Assembly: GCF_003259225.1 (NCBI RefSeq)
Contig: NZ_QHJF01000031.1
Location: 1-64,000, forward strand
Direction: 5' to 3'
Source: Marinomonas arctica
GTDB lineage: Bacteria > Pseudomonadota > Gammaproteobacteria > Pseudomonadales > Marinomonadaceae
Length of the DNA: 64,000 nucleotides
The notes under the pieces are model-generated. The model worked only from the letters and a program-made list of their open reading frames with translations, was not told the DNA's origin and ran no database searches. This document shows positions 26,497 through 35,407 of the stretch, one piece after another; position 1 is the stretch's first letter, and each line of letters starts with the position of its first letter. Both the position numbers and the translations under genes were made by a program.

Positions 26497-27639
26497 TTAG
26501 CCCAGTTTCTTCTTGAATCGTAACGAGGCAATGATGATTCCGCCTATGGTAAATAATCCTAGCCATAGAGCATCTTTGCCTAATAAAAGCAGGCTAGCGT
26601 CGCGCAAGGCGATGGCGCGAATCATGCGCATGAAATGGGTGACGGGCAGAGCTTCGGCAATCCATTGAGCGGCGACTGGCATGGCATCGTAAGGAAACAT
26701 AAATCCGGATAGTAATATCGATGGCAGTAGAATAAATATCGTCATCTGCATGGCTTGTAATTGCGTCTTGGCAATGGTGGAAAGTACCAATCCAAGGGTT
26801 AAGCTGGCAAAGATAAACAGAATGGAGCCACCAAGCAGTGACAGCAAACTGCCTTTAATCGGCACTGAAAACACCCAATGGCCCACGCTTAAAATAATAG
26901 CGACTTGTGATAGTCCGACTAAAACGTAAGGCGCTATTTTTCCTATCATCAGTTCCATTGGGCGTACTGGCGTGGTGATGAGAAATTCCATATTGCCATG
27001 TTCGTGTTCCCGAACGATGGCGGACGATGTAAATAAAATCATTGTCATGGTTAGAATCACCGCCACCAATCCCGGCACGATATTCACCACGGTTCTTTGT
27101 TCTGGATTGAAGTATTGCACCACTTCGAAACTCGGCGCGGTACGTATAGTCGTATGGTTGGCCACTTCGTCTAAGGGCATATTGCGTAAGGCTCTAATGG
27201 TTGAGGCAATGACGGTATCTGAGCCATCGACTATCCATTGCCCTATTGGCAGAGTGAGTGGTGAATCTATTTGTTTATGATCGTAGAGCGGATGATTAAA
27301 TAGGCGACGAGTCATATCGGCTGGCAAATACAGTACGGCTCTGATCTCGCCTTTGGTAATTGCGACTTCGGCGTCTTTTATGGAGCGATAACGGGCAATA
27401 AAATCGACGGATTGCGTCGCTACCAGTGCGTGTTCCACGGCTCGACTTTCCGAGGTCTGACTGAGGTCGACAAGGCCAACGGGGATGTGTCTGGCGTCGG
27501 TGTTAATCGCATAGCCAAACAACATAAGTTGTACCAGCGGTATCATGATAATCATGCCAAAGGTCATTTTGTCTCGGGAGAGCTGCTTTAATTCTTTGAC
27601 GAAAATGGCATACACTCTAATCCACATACTAATCCCCAT
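26497..27639 (-). CDS. ABC-2 type transporter permease (YbhS/YhhJ-like)
   Basis: 380 aa from the ATG at 27639, after CGGAGGACGTC; the longer frame lacks a ribosome site. One N-terminal membrane segment (about 15-40), a large periplasmic loop, then five membrane segments; the motif EHEHGNMEFLITTPVRPMELMIGK is typical. It forms the membrane part of an exporter driven by the preceding ATPase, whose stop it overlaps. E. coli ybhGFSR has two permeases; here only one is found. Confidence 0.9.
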   Translation of the reverse strand: MGISMWIRVYAIFVKELKQLSRDKMTFGMIIMIPLVQLMLFGYAINTDARHIPVGLVDLSQTSESRAVEHALVATQSVDFIARYRSIKDAEVAITKGEIRAVLYLPADMTRRLFNHPLYDHKQIDSPLTLPIGQWIVDGSDTVIASTIRALRNMPLDEVANHTTIRTAPSFEVVQYFNPEQRTVVNIVPGLVAVILTMTMILFTSSAIVREHEHGNMEFLITTPVRPMELMIGKIAPYVLVGLSQVAIILSVGHWVFSVPIKGSLLSLLGGSILFIFASLTLGLVLSTIAKTQLQAMQMTIFILLPSILLSGFMFPYDAMPVAAQWIAEALPVTHFMRMIRAIALRDASLLLLGKDALWLGLFTIGGIIIASLRFKKKLG

Positions 27640-28570
27640 GACGTCCTCCGGTGCAGGTAACAAACACGTCTTCAAGGCTAGGGCGAGCTAATATTGTTTC
27701 TCGGCCATCACTAAGTTCCGAGATAAAGCCCAGAGGATCTAGTACTTTTTTCTTTATCAATACTCTAAGATGAGCACCAATTTGTGCCGCAGAGAGGATT
27801 TCTGGGTGCTGGGTTAGCGTCTGTTTGAGTTGTCTCAATTTATTGCCGCTGACTTCCACCACGGTGGCTGGCATAGCATCCATTAGAGCTTGAGGCGAGC
27901 CATCGGCGCGTTTATTCCCGTCTTCCATAATCGCCAAAGCATGGCAACGCTCGGCTTCATCCATGTAATGGGTGGACACTAGAATAGTGGTGCCAGCGGC
28001 ACAAAGGTCGAACAATCTTTCCCAGAATTCGCGACGATTTTCTGGGTCAACTGCAGAGGTGGGTTCATCGAGAAAGAGTAGTTCTGGGGAGTGCAGAGTG
28101 GCACAGGCGAGAGCGAGGCGTTGTTTTTGTCCGCCGCTCATGGAGCCTGCAAATTGTTTTGCTTGTTTTTCCAAATCATACAAGGCGAGTAATTCTTCGA
28201 TACGAGACTTTTTACGCTTTCCTGCAAAACCATAGATAGCACCGACAAAGTCCAGATTTTCTTTCACGGTTAAGTTGTCGTACAGCGAAAATTTTTGCGT
28301 CATATAGCCAATACGTTTTTTTAGCGACTCTTCATGACCTAACAGCGGTTTGCCTAAAATAGTGACGTCACCTTCACTGGCTTCTAATAACCCAGTGAGC
28401 AGGCGAATGCTGGTGGATTTTCCGCAGCCATTGGGACCAAGAAAGCCATAAATACTGCCTTTAGGGATGTTTAAATCCAGTTTATTCACTGCAATGTTAT
28501 CGCCAAAGCGTTTGGTCAGTCCTGTGGCTTCAATGGCGTATTCTATTTGCTCAGAAGCGTTGGAAGTCAT
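27629..28570 (-). CDS. ABC exporter ATP-binding protein (YbhF-like half)
   Basis: 313 aa with a single nucleotide-binding domain: Walker A GPNGCGKST, signature SGGQKQRL, Walker B LLFLDEPTSAVDPENR, switch His in STHYMDEAERC. E. coli YbhF carries two such domains, so this is the half-size form and must dimerise. A 4-bp overlap joins it to the fusion-protein gene upstream and the permease downstream overlaps by 11 bp. Confidence 0.92.
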   Translation of the reverse strand: MTSNASEQIEYAIEATGLTKRFGDNIAVNKLDLNIPKGSIYGFLGPNGCGKSTSIRLLTGLLEASEGDVTILGKPLLGHEESLKKRIGYMTQKFSLYDNLTVKENLDFVGAIYGFAGKRKKSRIEELLALYDLEKQAKQFAGSMSGGQKQRLALACATLHSPELLFLDEPTSAVDPENRREFWERLFDLCAAGTTILVSTHYMDEAERCHALAIMEDGNKRADGSPQALMDAMPATVVEVSGNKLRQLKQTLTQHPEILSAAQIGAHLRVLIKKKVLDPLGFISELSDGRETILARPSLEDVFVTCTGGRHGD

Positions 28571-29514
28571 GGTAAACGTACCTCAACCGCCAAGCCTGTG
28601 GGGAGCTGGTTAGCGTCGATGAGATCAATGTCGGTGAGATACATCAGACGAGCTCTGTCTCGTTCATTGAGCGCATAAAATGGCGTATAAGCGGGTTGTG
28701 AGCGGATATTTCGCACACGACCTTGAATGGGCGCTTCAATGCCATCAGCAAACACCTCAATAGCGTCGCCAGCTTTGATCTTGGTTAATGCGCTGGCAGG
28801 CAAATAAACTCTTGCATAAGGGTGACCAGAAGACAGTAAGCTAATTAACTGAGTGCCTGCGGTAACACGATCTCCTTCGTGCCAAGGCAGTGTGTCAATC
28901 GTACCATCAATTGGCGCTTTGATGGTGAGGTCTTCACGGGCTTTGGTTTGCCATTCAAGGGCGGCCTGTGCGGCTTGCACCTTAGCATTGGATTGGGCAA
29001 TGTCTTCTTCACGTGCGCCATTTTTTAACTCTAACCATTGATCATGAGCTTGCTGTGCTTTGGCCTTATTGCTGTCTCTCGAAGCTTTCGCTGCATCAAA
29101 ATCGGCTTTGCCAACGACTTTGCTTTTATACAGTTTTTCGATACGTTGATATTTTAGCTCTGCTTCTTTACTGGCGGCTTGAGTGGCTTCTAGTGCGGCG
29201 AGTGAAGCGCTTAATTGTTCTGGTCGTGTGCCCGCAGTTAATACGCTAAGGGCTGCATTGGCTTGGGCAAGTTCGGCTTCACGCTGGGCAATAAGCGCAT
29301 CGGCGCTGCGTGAGTCTAAACGCAGCAAAATGTCGCCTTGGGAGACTTGTTGTCCTTCGTTGATATTGATTAGGACGATTTGCTCTGCAGCGGGGGCTGA
29401 CAAGGTGATTCTATCGCGCTCAATATTGCCCATGGCGTAAGTTGACTCTTCTGACTGGCAAGCGGTAAGCAAAGTCAGCACAAGTACGGATAGTAGACTA
29501 TGGCGTGTTTTCAT
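28567..29514 (-). CDS. HlyD/YbhG-family membrane fusion lipoprotein
   Basis: 315 aa with a lipoprotein signal peptide (lipobox LLTAC at about residues 15-19). Biotinyl-lipoyl strands (NINEGQQVSQGDILLRLD ... ITIKAPIDGTID-like) flank a long coiled-coil hairpin (about 75-190, rich in Ala, Glu, Gln and Lys). It should link the inner-membrane exporter to an outer-membrane channel. 4-bp overlaps on both sides show tight coupling with tetR and the ATPase. Exported cargo unknown; the YbhGFSR relatives handle drugs and cations. Confidence 0.9.
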   Translation of the reverse strand: MKTRHSLLSVLVLTLLTACQSEESTYAMGNIERDRITLSAPAAEQIVLININEGQQVSQGDILLRLDSRSADALIAQREAELAQANAALSVLTAGTRPEQLSASLAALEATQAASKEAELKYQRIEKLYKSKVVGKADFDAAKASRDSNKAKAQQAHDQWLELKNGAREEDIAQSNAKVQAAQAALEWQTKAREDLTIKAPIDGTIDTLPWHEGDRVTAGTQLISLLSSGHPYARVYLPASALTKIKAGDAIEVFADGIEAPIQGRVRNIRSQPAYTPFYALNERDRARLMYLTDIDLIDANQLPTGLAVEVRLP

Positions 29515-30191
29515 TCTTGCTCACCTTTGGTGTCGTTGGATGATGGCTGTGGTGATGGAAAGGTGAAAAGTCCTTGTTCTAACAATGTTTGATTGTGATC
29601 CGCTAGATTTAATAACCAGTCTTCTTTGAGTTCGACCCCAAGTTGTTGCTGAAGATATTTTGGCGCTAATACAGGAAAAATCATTAAGCTGACAAAGCTC
29701 AGGCGAATCCATGCCGGATTAAGGTTGGGATTAATTTGCTTTTGCTTTTCAAACGCCTCGATCCATTTTTCTGATCGTTTCAAGATGTTGTCGATAATGC
29801 CTGTCAAAATAGCAAACGCTTCGGGGTTATCTTGTTGGTTGATTACCTGCAGAATCAATTTTGGTAGCATGGGGTTTTTGGCAATCATGCGGTAGTAGGT
29901 TTGCATCAATAACAATGGATTAGGCGGTGTATTGGGGTCAATATCGGCTTGGAATTGTTCGATAACCGGAGCCAAGGTTTCTTGTATTGTTGCTTCGAAT
30001 AAACCTGCTTTTGAACCGAAGTAATAGCGAATCATCGCCGCATCCACGCCTGCCGAAAGCGCTATTTTTCGCGTTGATACTTTATCAAAACCCTGTTCAG
30101 AGAAGCAGCGTTTGGCGGCGGCAATCAAACTGCTGCGAGCGGAATCTTGATCGCTATTAGACTGCTTGGGACGTCCCATTTTAGTGGTCAT
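29511..30191 (-). CDS. TetR-family regulator of the exporter (CecR-like)
   Basis: 226 aa. Helix-turn-helix at about 20-65 (LIAAAKRCFSEQGFDKVSTRKIALSAGVDAAMIRYYFGSKAGLF). The C-terminal ligand domain resembles CecR/YbiH. First gene of the tetR-hlyD-ABC operon, so autoregulation by a bound efflux substrate is likely. No clear operator is seen in the 188 bp upstream apart from a long hairpin at 30250-30298. Confidence 0.88.
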   Translation of the reverse strand: MTTKMGRPKQSNSDQDSARSSLIAAAKRCFSEQGFDKVSTRKIALSAGVDAAMIRYYFGSKAGLFEATIQETLAPVIEQFQADIDPNTPPNPLLLMQTYYRMIAKNPMLPKLILQVINQQDNPEAFAILTGIIDNILKRSEKWIEAFEKQKQINPNLNPAWIRLSFVSLMIFPVLAPKYLQQQLGVELKEDWLLNLADHNQTLLEQGLFTFPSPQPSSNDTKGEQE

Positions 30192-30249
30192 GCAAAGGTC
30201 TCTATTAATTCATCTAGTGATGAATATAGGCCATATATCCACAATGGGT

Positions 30250-30298
30250 TACTAAGATAATTCCTCATAGATTGAATCAATGAGGAATTATCTTAGTA
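30250..30298. repeat. 19-bp perfect inverted repeat, intergenic hairpin
   Basis: Arms 30250-30268 and 30280-30298 are exactly complementary with an 11-nt loop. The stem is A/T-rich and neither strand has a T run after it, so it is a poor rho-independent terminator. It lies between the stop of the MDR reductase and the tetR start, and could be a MITE-like relic, a protein site or a 3'-end stabiliser. Confidence 0.85.
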
Positions 30299-30379
30299 GG
30301 TGCCGATCCTCTAAGGTTGACTAGAGAAATTTGGCTGTGTTTTTTTAAGTTAATTGAACTAGATCAATACTGGTAGTCT

Positions 30380-31420
30380 TCAATGTCTAGGTTTGTCCGA
30401 TATCGAAGTCAAACCATTATTCATTGTAATGACGACCTTTCCTTTTGCACGCCCTTGAGCAAGATATGCCAGCGCATCTTTTGTTTGTTCAAACGGAAAT
30501 ACCTTATCGATCACTGGTTTAATGTGTTCAGCTTCGAGCAGTTTGCTGATTTCACTCAGTTGAGCGCCATTTGGGCGAACAAATAGAAAGGAATAATCCA
30601 CTTTTTGCTTTTTCGAAAGTTTATTAATTTTTCGACTCATCAAACCAAATACAAAGGTTAGGACTCCATTTAGGTTACGAGCTCGGGCAAAAGGCGCATC
30701 CAACGGACCAACAAGAGAAAGGATCTTGCTCCCTGGCTTAAGGATGCCAATGGATTTCTCAATCGCGTCACCTTTGGTCGTCCCTAACACGAGATCGTAG
30801 TTGTGCAGTACTTTGTCAAACTCTTGTTTCTTATAATCAACTACAGTGTCTGCACCCAATTTACGAACGAAATCAACATTCCCAGTACTTGTCGTCGTTG
30901 CCACTGTTGCGCCAAGGTGTTTTGCTAACTGGATGGCAAAAGTACCAATACCACCCGAGCCAGCTGGAATAAACACTTTCTGACCCGCTTTAAGATTGCC
31001 GCGCTCTTTCAAGGCTTGCCAAGAGGTTAGGCCGACCATTGGGATTGAAGCCGCTTGTACGAAGTCAAGATTTGTTGGTTTCAGCGCCGCTGTGTTTTCA
31101 GGCACCACAGCAAACTCTGCAAGCGAGCCAATACCCAGATCAAATATACTGGCAAATACCGCATCGCCTGGCTTAAAGCGTGTTACTTGGCTACCCACTT
31201 CCGTCACAACACCCGCTAAATCGCTGCCCAGCGTTGCGGGCAATTGAAAGTGCAAAACCGGCTTAAATGTGCCTGTTGGAATGATGTTGTCAATGGGATT
31301 TAAACCTACGGCATGAACCTGAACGAGCATTTCATTGGGTTTGATTTTGGGTTTAATGATGTCGCTAAACTCAATGATGGGTGATGATTTACTGTACTTT
31401 TTAAGGGTAAGTGCTTTCAT
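30380..31420 (-). CDS. NAD(P)H-dependent MDR oxidoreductase (quinone oxidoreductase-like)
   Basis: 346 aa medium-chain reductase without structural zinc ligands. GroES-like domain first (VHAVGLNPIDNIIPTGTF, TLGSDLAGVVTEVGSQV), then the Rossmann fold with AGSGGIGTFAIQLAK for the cofactor. Members reduce quinones or alpha,beta-unsaturated carbonyls with NADPH. It stands at the end of a cluster of reductases (SDRs, Old Yellow Enzyme), which suggests shared handling of reactive carbonyls. Separated by 83 bp from the DUF2147 gene. Confidence 0.88.
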   Translation of the reverse strand: MKALTLKKYSKSSPIIEFSDIIKPKIKPNEMLVQVHAVGLNPIDNIIPTGTFKPVLHFQLPATLGSDLAGVVTEVGSQVTRFKPGDAVFASIFDLGIGSLAEFAVVPENTAALKPTNLDFVQAASIPMVGLTSWQALKERGNLKAGQKVFIPAGSGGIGTFAIQLAKHLGATVATTTSTGNVDFVRKLGADTVVDYKKQEFDKVLHNYDLVLGTTKGDAIEKSIGILKPGSKILSLVGPLDAPFARARNLNGVLTFVFGLMSRKINKLSKKQKVDYSFLFVRPNGAQLSEISKLLEAEHIKPVIDKVFPFEQTKDALAYLAQGRAKGKVVITMNNGLTSISDKPRH

Positions 31421-31502
31421 TTGTATGTTCTCGAATTGTTGCCGATCATTAGATAACTTTTGAATGTACTAGTTGTCTTAATTATTAATGCTTTGATTGC
31501 CA

Positions 31503-32012
31503 TTATTCTAGACGTTCCCAGATTTGTGAACGGCCTAATATGGGCACACCAATATATCCACGCACGCTGAGCTTTTTACCGCCATCAATCAAACGAACTT
31601 TGCTGCTATATACTTTGCCGTTGTCTGGATCGAGAATTTGTCCTCCAACGAATTCGTCACCATCTTGCTTAAGGCCGCTCAGGATTTCCAACCCAATGAT
31701 TGGTGCATTTTTGTTGACACCTTCGCATTTTTCGCACTTGGGATCAGGAGCTTCGGTTGGACTTGGAAACACTTTTTCTATCCTACCTTGTAGCGTTCCA
31801 TTTGATTCAGTAATACGGATGAGTGCGCGTGGCTTGTCGTTGACATCGTCAATATTTTTCCACAGTCCGACAGGTGAAGAATCGTTTGCCAGAACGGGTT
31901 GCGCTATAAGTGAGATAGATAAAATCATGCCAACCGAGGTTACTAATTTCGAAAGAGACATAGCCATGGTTTTAATCGGTGACACTTTTATTAATGCAAA
32001 TATATTAATCAT
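31503..32012 (-). CDS. Secreted DUF2147 protein
   Basis: 169 aa from the ATG at 32012, with GGGAGAAG 3 bp before; an ATG at 32024 is too far upstream for that site. The long N-terminus ends in a signal peptide cleaved about QPVLA/ND. The mature part fits DUF2147: SPVGLWKNIDDVNDKPRALIRI, IEKVFPSPTEAPDPKC, GLKQDGDEFVGGQILDPDNGKVYSSKVRL. A Cys pair (PKCEKC) may form a disulfide. Periplasmic; function unknown, seen widely in proteobacteria. It begins directly after the upstream membrane-protein gene. Confidence 0.8.
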   Translation of the reverse strand: MINIFALIKVSPIKTMAMSLSKLVTSVGMILSISLIAQPVLANDSSPVGLWKNIDDVNDKPRALIRITESNGTLQGRIEKVFPSPTEAPDPKCEKCEGVNKNAPIIGLEILSGLKQDGDEFVGGQILDPDNGKVYSSKVRLIDGGKKLSVRGYIGVPILGRSQIWERLE

Positions 32013-32416
32013 ATCTTCTCCCATTGCTTGTTAAGGTTGTTTGCCTTGTTGGATGTACGCCAAGCGTAAATGAACGCTAGCCCTAAAATAGCTTCTATTA
32101 AAACGGCAGCCAGAATCTTATCGCTTGCATGACCCACTGAAAGCTCATAAACGCCAAGTAAGATCAGGACTGTACAGATTGTTATCATTCCCTTAATGAG
32201 AGCCATTCGGGCCGCTGAATGCTCGGTGTTTCTCGCCATAAAAAACATAACAGCAACCCCAAGATAAAATACGGCTCCACGGCGACTAACAAGTCCTGCG
32301 CCATCGCTGTATAGCACGCCCCATTGAGTTAGCATTTGTTCAGGGAAAAACATCCATGCGATTGCTAAGACCAGAAACAAAAAGGACGTCAGTATTGCTA
32401 CATGTCGAAAGGTCAT
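32009..32416 (-). CDS. Small membrane protein with four membrane segments
   Basis: 135 aa from the ATG at 32416, preceded by AAGGGATAAGG; the 21-bp longer start overlaps the SDR stop. Four hydrophobic segments at about 5-23, 45-60, 75-95 and 105-122 with a positive tail. It resembles the DoxX/DUF4345-like small membrane families but I cannot place it firmly. Cotranscribed with the SDR upstream and the DUF2147 gene downstream. Confidence 0.7.
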   Translation of the reverse strand: MTFRHVAILTSFLFLVLAIAWMFFPEQMLTQWGVLYSDGAGLVSRRGAVFYLGVAVMFFMARNTEHSAARMALIKGMITICTVLILLGVYELSVGHASDKILAAVLIEAILGLAFIYAWRTSNKANNLNKQWEKI

Positions 32417-32420
32417 TGCC

Positions 32421-33239
32421 TTATCCCTTTGTATCAAGCTTTAAGCTTTTACGAATGCCTTTATCCAATACTGAGGCTGGGGCGAAACGTCGTAGTAACT
32501 TAAACAAGCGAGCGGTTTTGCCAGCGGTATAGCGTAATTTTGGCTGTGACGCTTGAGCCGCTTCGAGTACGACACTGGCCGCGACTTCAGGTTCATCAGC
32601 GGTAGCCATGGCTTCGCTAACAACGCCGACTAGCTTCGCTCGAATCCCATCGTACTCGCTAATTTTTGAATCGGGCTCAATATTATTTGCCTCAAATTTG
32701 GTTTTCACATAAGCCGGCTCAATCACGGAGACTCTGATGCCTTGTGTGCGTAGTTCATGATCCAATGCTTCAGAGTACCCCTCAACAGCATGCTTACTGG
32801 CACAATAAAGTGCTGCATAAGGAACAGGAACAACCCCAAGAATTGAGCCAATATTGATAATTCTACCTCTGCCTTGACGACGCATATGTGGCACGACAGC
32901 ACGTGTCATTCTGACAACACCATGAAAGTTGGTGTCGAACATGGCTTTAGATTGCTCAATTGAACTCTCTTCTGCTGCCGCAGGAGAGAAACCAAAACCC
33001 GCATTATTGACCAAAAGATCGATGCGTCCTTCAAGCCGAATCAGTTCCGCAACGGCCGCTTCGACAGAGGAATCGTCTGTTACATCCAGTGCCAGCATAG
33101 GAAAGCCAGTTTGATTCGATATTGCCCCACGACGGCTAGTGCCATAGACGCGGTAGCCTGCCGTTAGCAATTTTTTGGCCGTGGCCTCGCCAATGCCTGA
33201 TGACGCGCCCGTCACTAAGGCGACAAGTTTATTGGTCAT
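32421..33239 (-). CDS. Short-chain dehydrogenase/reductase
   Basis: 272 aa classical SDR: cofactor loop TGASSGIG, NNAG motif LVNNAGFGFSPAA, catalytic Tyr/Lys in YCASKHAVEG, preceded by Ser in NIGSILG. Substrate unknown. It follows a second SDR by 69 bp in the same direction; the small membrane protein gene starts 4 bp after its stop. Confidence 0.9.
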   Translation of the reverse strand: MTNKLVALVTGASSGIGEATAKKLLTAGYRVYGTSRRGAISNQTGFPMLALDVTDDSSVEAAVAELIRLEGRIDLLVNNAGFGFSPAAAEESSIEQSKAMFDTNFHGVVRMTRAVVPHMRRQGRGRIINIGSILGVVPVPYAALYCASKHAVEGYSEALDHELRTQGIRVSVIEPAYVKTKFEANNIEPDSKISEYDGIRAKLVGVVSEAMATADEPEVAASVVLEAAQASQPKLRYTAGKTARLFKLLRRFAPASVLDKGIRKSLKLDTKG

Positions 33240-33308
33240 TATGTAACTCCTTAAATAAGTTGTTTTTCAATATCTTTGTGAGGCAATGAATCAAGGTTTT
33301 ATGGCTGT

Positions 33309-34091
33309 TTATGCTGTTTTATAACGCGCAGCGGCATTTGACATCTCGATATCGGAAAGCAACCCTTGTCGCGCCTTGTCTAGATCATTCCAACGAGTCT
33401 CTTTATGCAGTGGTGGAATAGTGACCAGCTCTCGACGGTCAAAGCCAACCAAAGCCGCATCAACCAGTTCGTTCACTTCCATCATTGGCGAAGAGTTACT
33501 AATATCGATGCCTGCACGATCCCAGATTTCGGTATAAGTGCCCGCTGGTAGTAGCGCTTGCACGTAAATGCCTTTAGAGGACAATTCTAGATTCATCCCT
33601 TGAGATAAGAACAAGACGAACGCCTTGCTAGCGCCATAAACAGTCATTTGGTATTCAGGCGCAAGACCTACAACAGAAGACACATTGACGATAGAGCCTT
33701 TGCCTGCTTTGACGAGTCGTGGCGTTACCGCATTAGCAAGTCTGGTTAACGCCGTGATGTTTAATGCGATCAGCTTTTCAATTGAATCTGGTGTTTGTTC
33801 AACAAAGCGACCAGATTGAGCGATACCGGCGTTGTTGATCAGTGTGTCGATGCGATCGTCTTCTTGTAGGCGTTTTTCAACCAAAGCAAGATCACTGGAT
33901 TTGGTTAGGTCTGCTGGCAATACATCGACATTGACGCTGTATTCTTGGCGTAAACGAGTTGCCAGTGTTTCAAGTTTTGCACCATCACGGGCAACGATAA
34001 CCAAATCGTGACCACGACGCGCAAAGCGATCCGCATAGACAGCGCCAATACCAGTAGAAGCGCCAGTGATAAGAACGGTAGAATTTGTCAT
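33309..34091 (-). CDS. Short-chain dehydrogenase/reductase
   Basis: 260 aa SDR of the DltE/YdfG-like type: TGASTGIGAVYADRF, NNAGIAQSG, VNVSSVVGLAPEYQMTVYGASKAFVLF with the Ser-Tyr-Lys triad. The terminal ETRWNDLDKARQGLLSDIEM is family-like. A terminator separates it from the Old Yellow Enzyme gene upstream, so it has its own promoter or depends on readthrough. Substrate unknown. Confidence 0.9.
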   Translation of the reverse strand: MTNSTVLITGASTGIGAVYADRFARRGHDLVIVARDGAKLETLATRLRQEYSVNVDVLPADLTKSSDLALVEKRLQEDDRIDTLINNAGIAQSGRFVEQTPDSIEKLIALNITALTRLANAVTPRLVKAGKGSIVNVSSVVGLAPEYQMTVYGASKAFVLFLSQGMNLELSSKGIYVQALLPAGTYTEIWDRAGIDISNSSPMMEVNELVDAALVGFDRRELVTIPPLHKETRWNDLDKARQGLLSDIEMSNAAARYKTA

Positions 34092-34127
34092 GATATTTTT
34101 CTCTTTAAATAATTTTCTGAATAATGT

Positions 34128-34163
34128 TTAAAAAGTGGCGACACACAAACAGCATGTCGCCAC
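34128..34163 (-). terminator. Terminator after the Old Yellow Enzyme gene
   Basis: GTGGCGACA (34135-34143) and TGTCGCCAC (34155-34163) form a perfect 9-bp G+C-rich stem; read on the minus strand it is followed by TTTTT. Confidence 0.85.
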
Positions 34164-34187
34164 GTTATTCGCTCAGCGTCAGCGTTA

Positions 34188-35273
34188 TTACGCGTTCACC
34201 AGTGTTGGGTAATCGGTATAGCCTTTGGCACCACCGCCATAAAGCGTTGAACCATCTAGTTCGTTTAGCTCGGCGCCTGTCTCTAATCGTTCAACAAGAT
34301 CAGGGTTGGAAATAAAAGGGCGTCCAAGGGCAAACAAATCCACCTTGCCTTCTGCTAGCTGAGCAGAAGCCAGCTCAGTGTTATAACCGTTGTTGCCCAT
34401 GTAAGTGTTTTTGAAGCGTTGACGTAGAGAACCATAGTCAAATGGGGCGATATCACGTGGGCCACCTGTTGCGCCTTCCACAACATGAAGGTACACAATG
34501 CCAAGCGCATTCAACTTATCTGCCACATAATCGTACTGTTCTTGTGGATTGCTGATGGAAATAGCGTTTGCTGGTGAAACGGGAGAAATACGCACGCCGG
34601 TGCGATCCGCGCCAATTTCTTTACTAACCGCTTCCGTCACTTCTAAAAGCAATCGTGCGCGATTTTCAACAGAACCACCGTAGGAATCAGTACGCTGATT
34701 CGCGCCATCTTTTAGGAATTGCTCCAACAGATAACCATTGGCTCCGTGGACTTCTACACCATCAAAGCCCGCTTTCATTGCATTGGTCGCTGCTTGGCGG
34801 AAGTCTTCAATAATGGCTGGTATTTCATCAATTTCTAATGCGCGAGGCTCAGATGTGTCGGCGAAGCCGTTATTGACGAACACTTTGGTTTCCGCACGAA
34901 TGGCAGAAGGCGCAACTGGTGCAGCGCCATTTGGTTGTAAATCCACATGAGAAATACGACCAACGTGCCATAGTTGAACAAAGATTTTTCCACCCTTAGC
35001 GTGTACCGCATCGGTCACTTTTCGCCATCCATCGATTTGGTCCTGAGTGAATAATCCAGGTGTGTCTTGGTAGCCTTGCGCTTGTGCTGAGATTTGAGTG
35101 GCTTCCGTGATGATTAAACCAGCGGATGCACGCTGCCCATAATAGGTCGCAGCCAATTCACTCGGTACTAAACCTGCACCAGCACGGTTGCGCGTCAATG
35201 GTGCCATGACGAAGCGATTAGATAACGTGAGTGAGCCAAGGGTATAGGGTTGAAATAGTGTGTGATCAGTCAT
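34188..35273 (-). CDS. nemA: Old Yellow Enzyme-family alkene reductase (NemA-like)
   Basis: 361 aa from the ATG at 35273, where the family start (MTDHTLFQPYTLGSLTLSNRFVMAPLTRNRA) begins. FMN barrel motifs: LIITEATQIS, QLWHVGRISH, the His-Asn pair in GVEVHGANGYLLEQFL, and DSYGGSVENRARLLLE. Uses NAD(P)H to reduce activated alkenes, nitro compounds and other electrophiles. The divergent TetR gene and the palindrome between them mirror the nemR-nemA arrangement of E. coli, so induction by electrophiles is likely. Confidence 0.9.
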   Translation of the reverse strand: MTDHTLFQPYTLGSLTLSNRFVMAPLTRNRAGAGLVPSELAATYYGQRASAGLIITEATQISAQAQGYQDTPGLFTQDQIDGWRKVTDAVHAKGGKIFVQLWHVGRISHVDLQPNGAAPVAPSAIRAETKVFVNNGFADTSEPRALEIDEIPAIIEDFRQAATNAMKAGFDGVEVHGANGYLLEQFLKDGANQRTDSYGGSVENRARLLLEVTEAVSKEIGADRTGVRISPVSPANAISISNPQEQYDYVADKLNALGIVYLHVVEGATGGPRDIAPFDYGSLRQRFKNTYMGNNGYNTELASAQLAEGKVDLFALGRPFISNPDLVERLETGAELNELDGSTLYGGGAKGYTDYPTLVNA

Positions 35274-35341
35274 TTTTTTCGTTTTCCGTTTTTCATCTGT
35301 GGAGAATTTGTTAATGATGACGATCATAATCTAAAATGTCA

Positions 35342-35374
35342 ATACTTTGATTATGATCATAATCAAAGTATACT
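35342..35374 (+). promoter_or_regulatory. Perfect 30-bp palindrome over the tetR promoter
   Basis: 35342-35371 is an exact 30-bp palindrome centred on TGATCA. It covers a -35 TTGATT (35347-35352) and meets a -10 TATACT (35369-35374) 16 bp away, both reading toward tetR. A partial copy, GATCATAATC, lies at 35322-35331. Almost certainly the TetR operator controlling both directions. Confidence 0.85.
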
Positions 35375-35407
35375 GACTCATGATTTTTGCAATGAGGTGT
35401 AGTAGAG

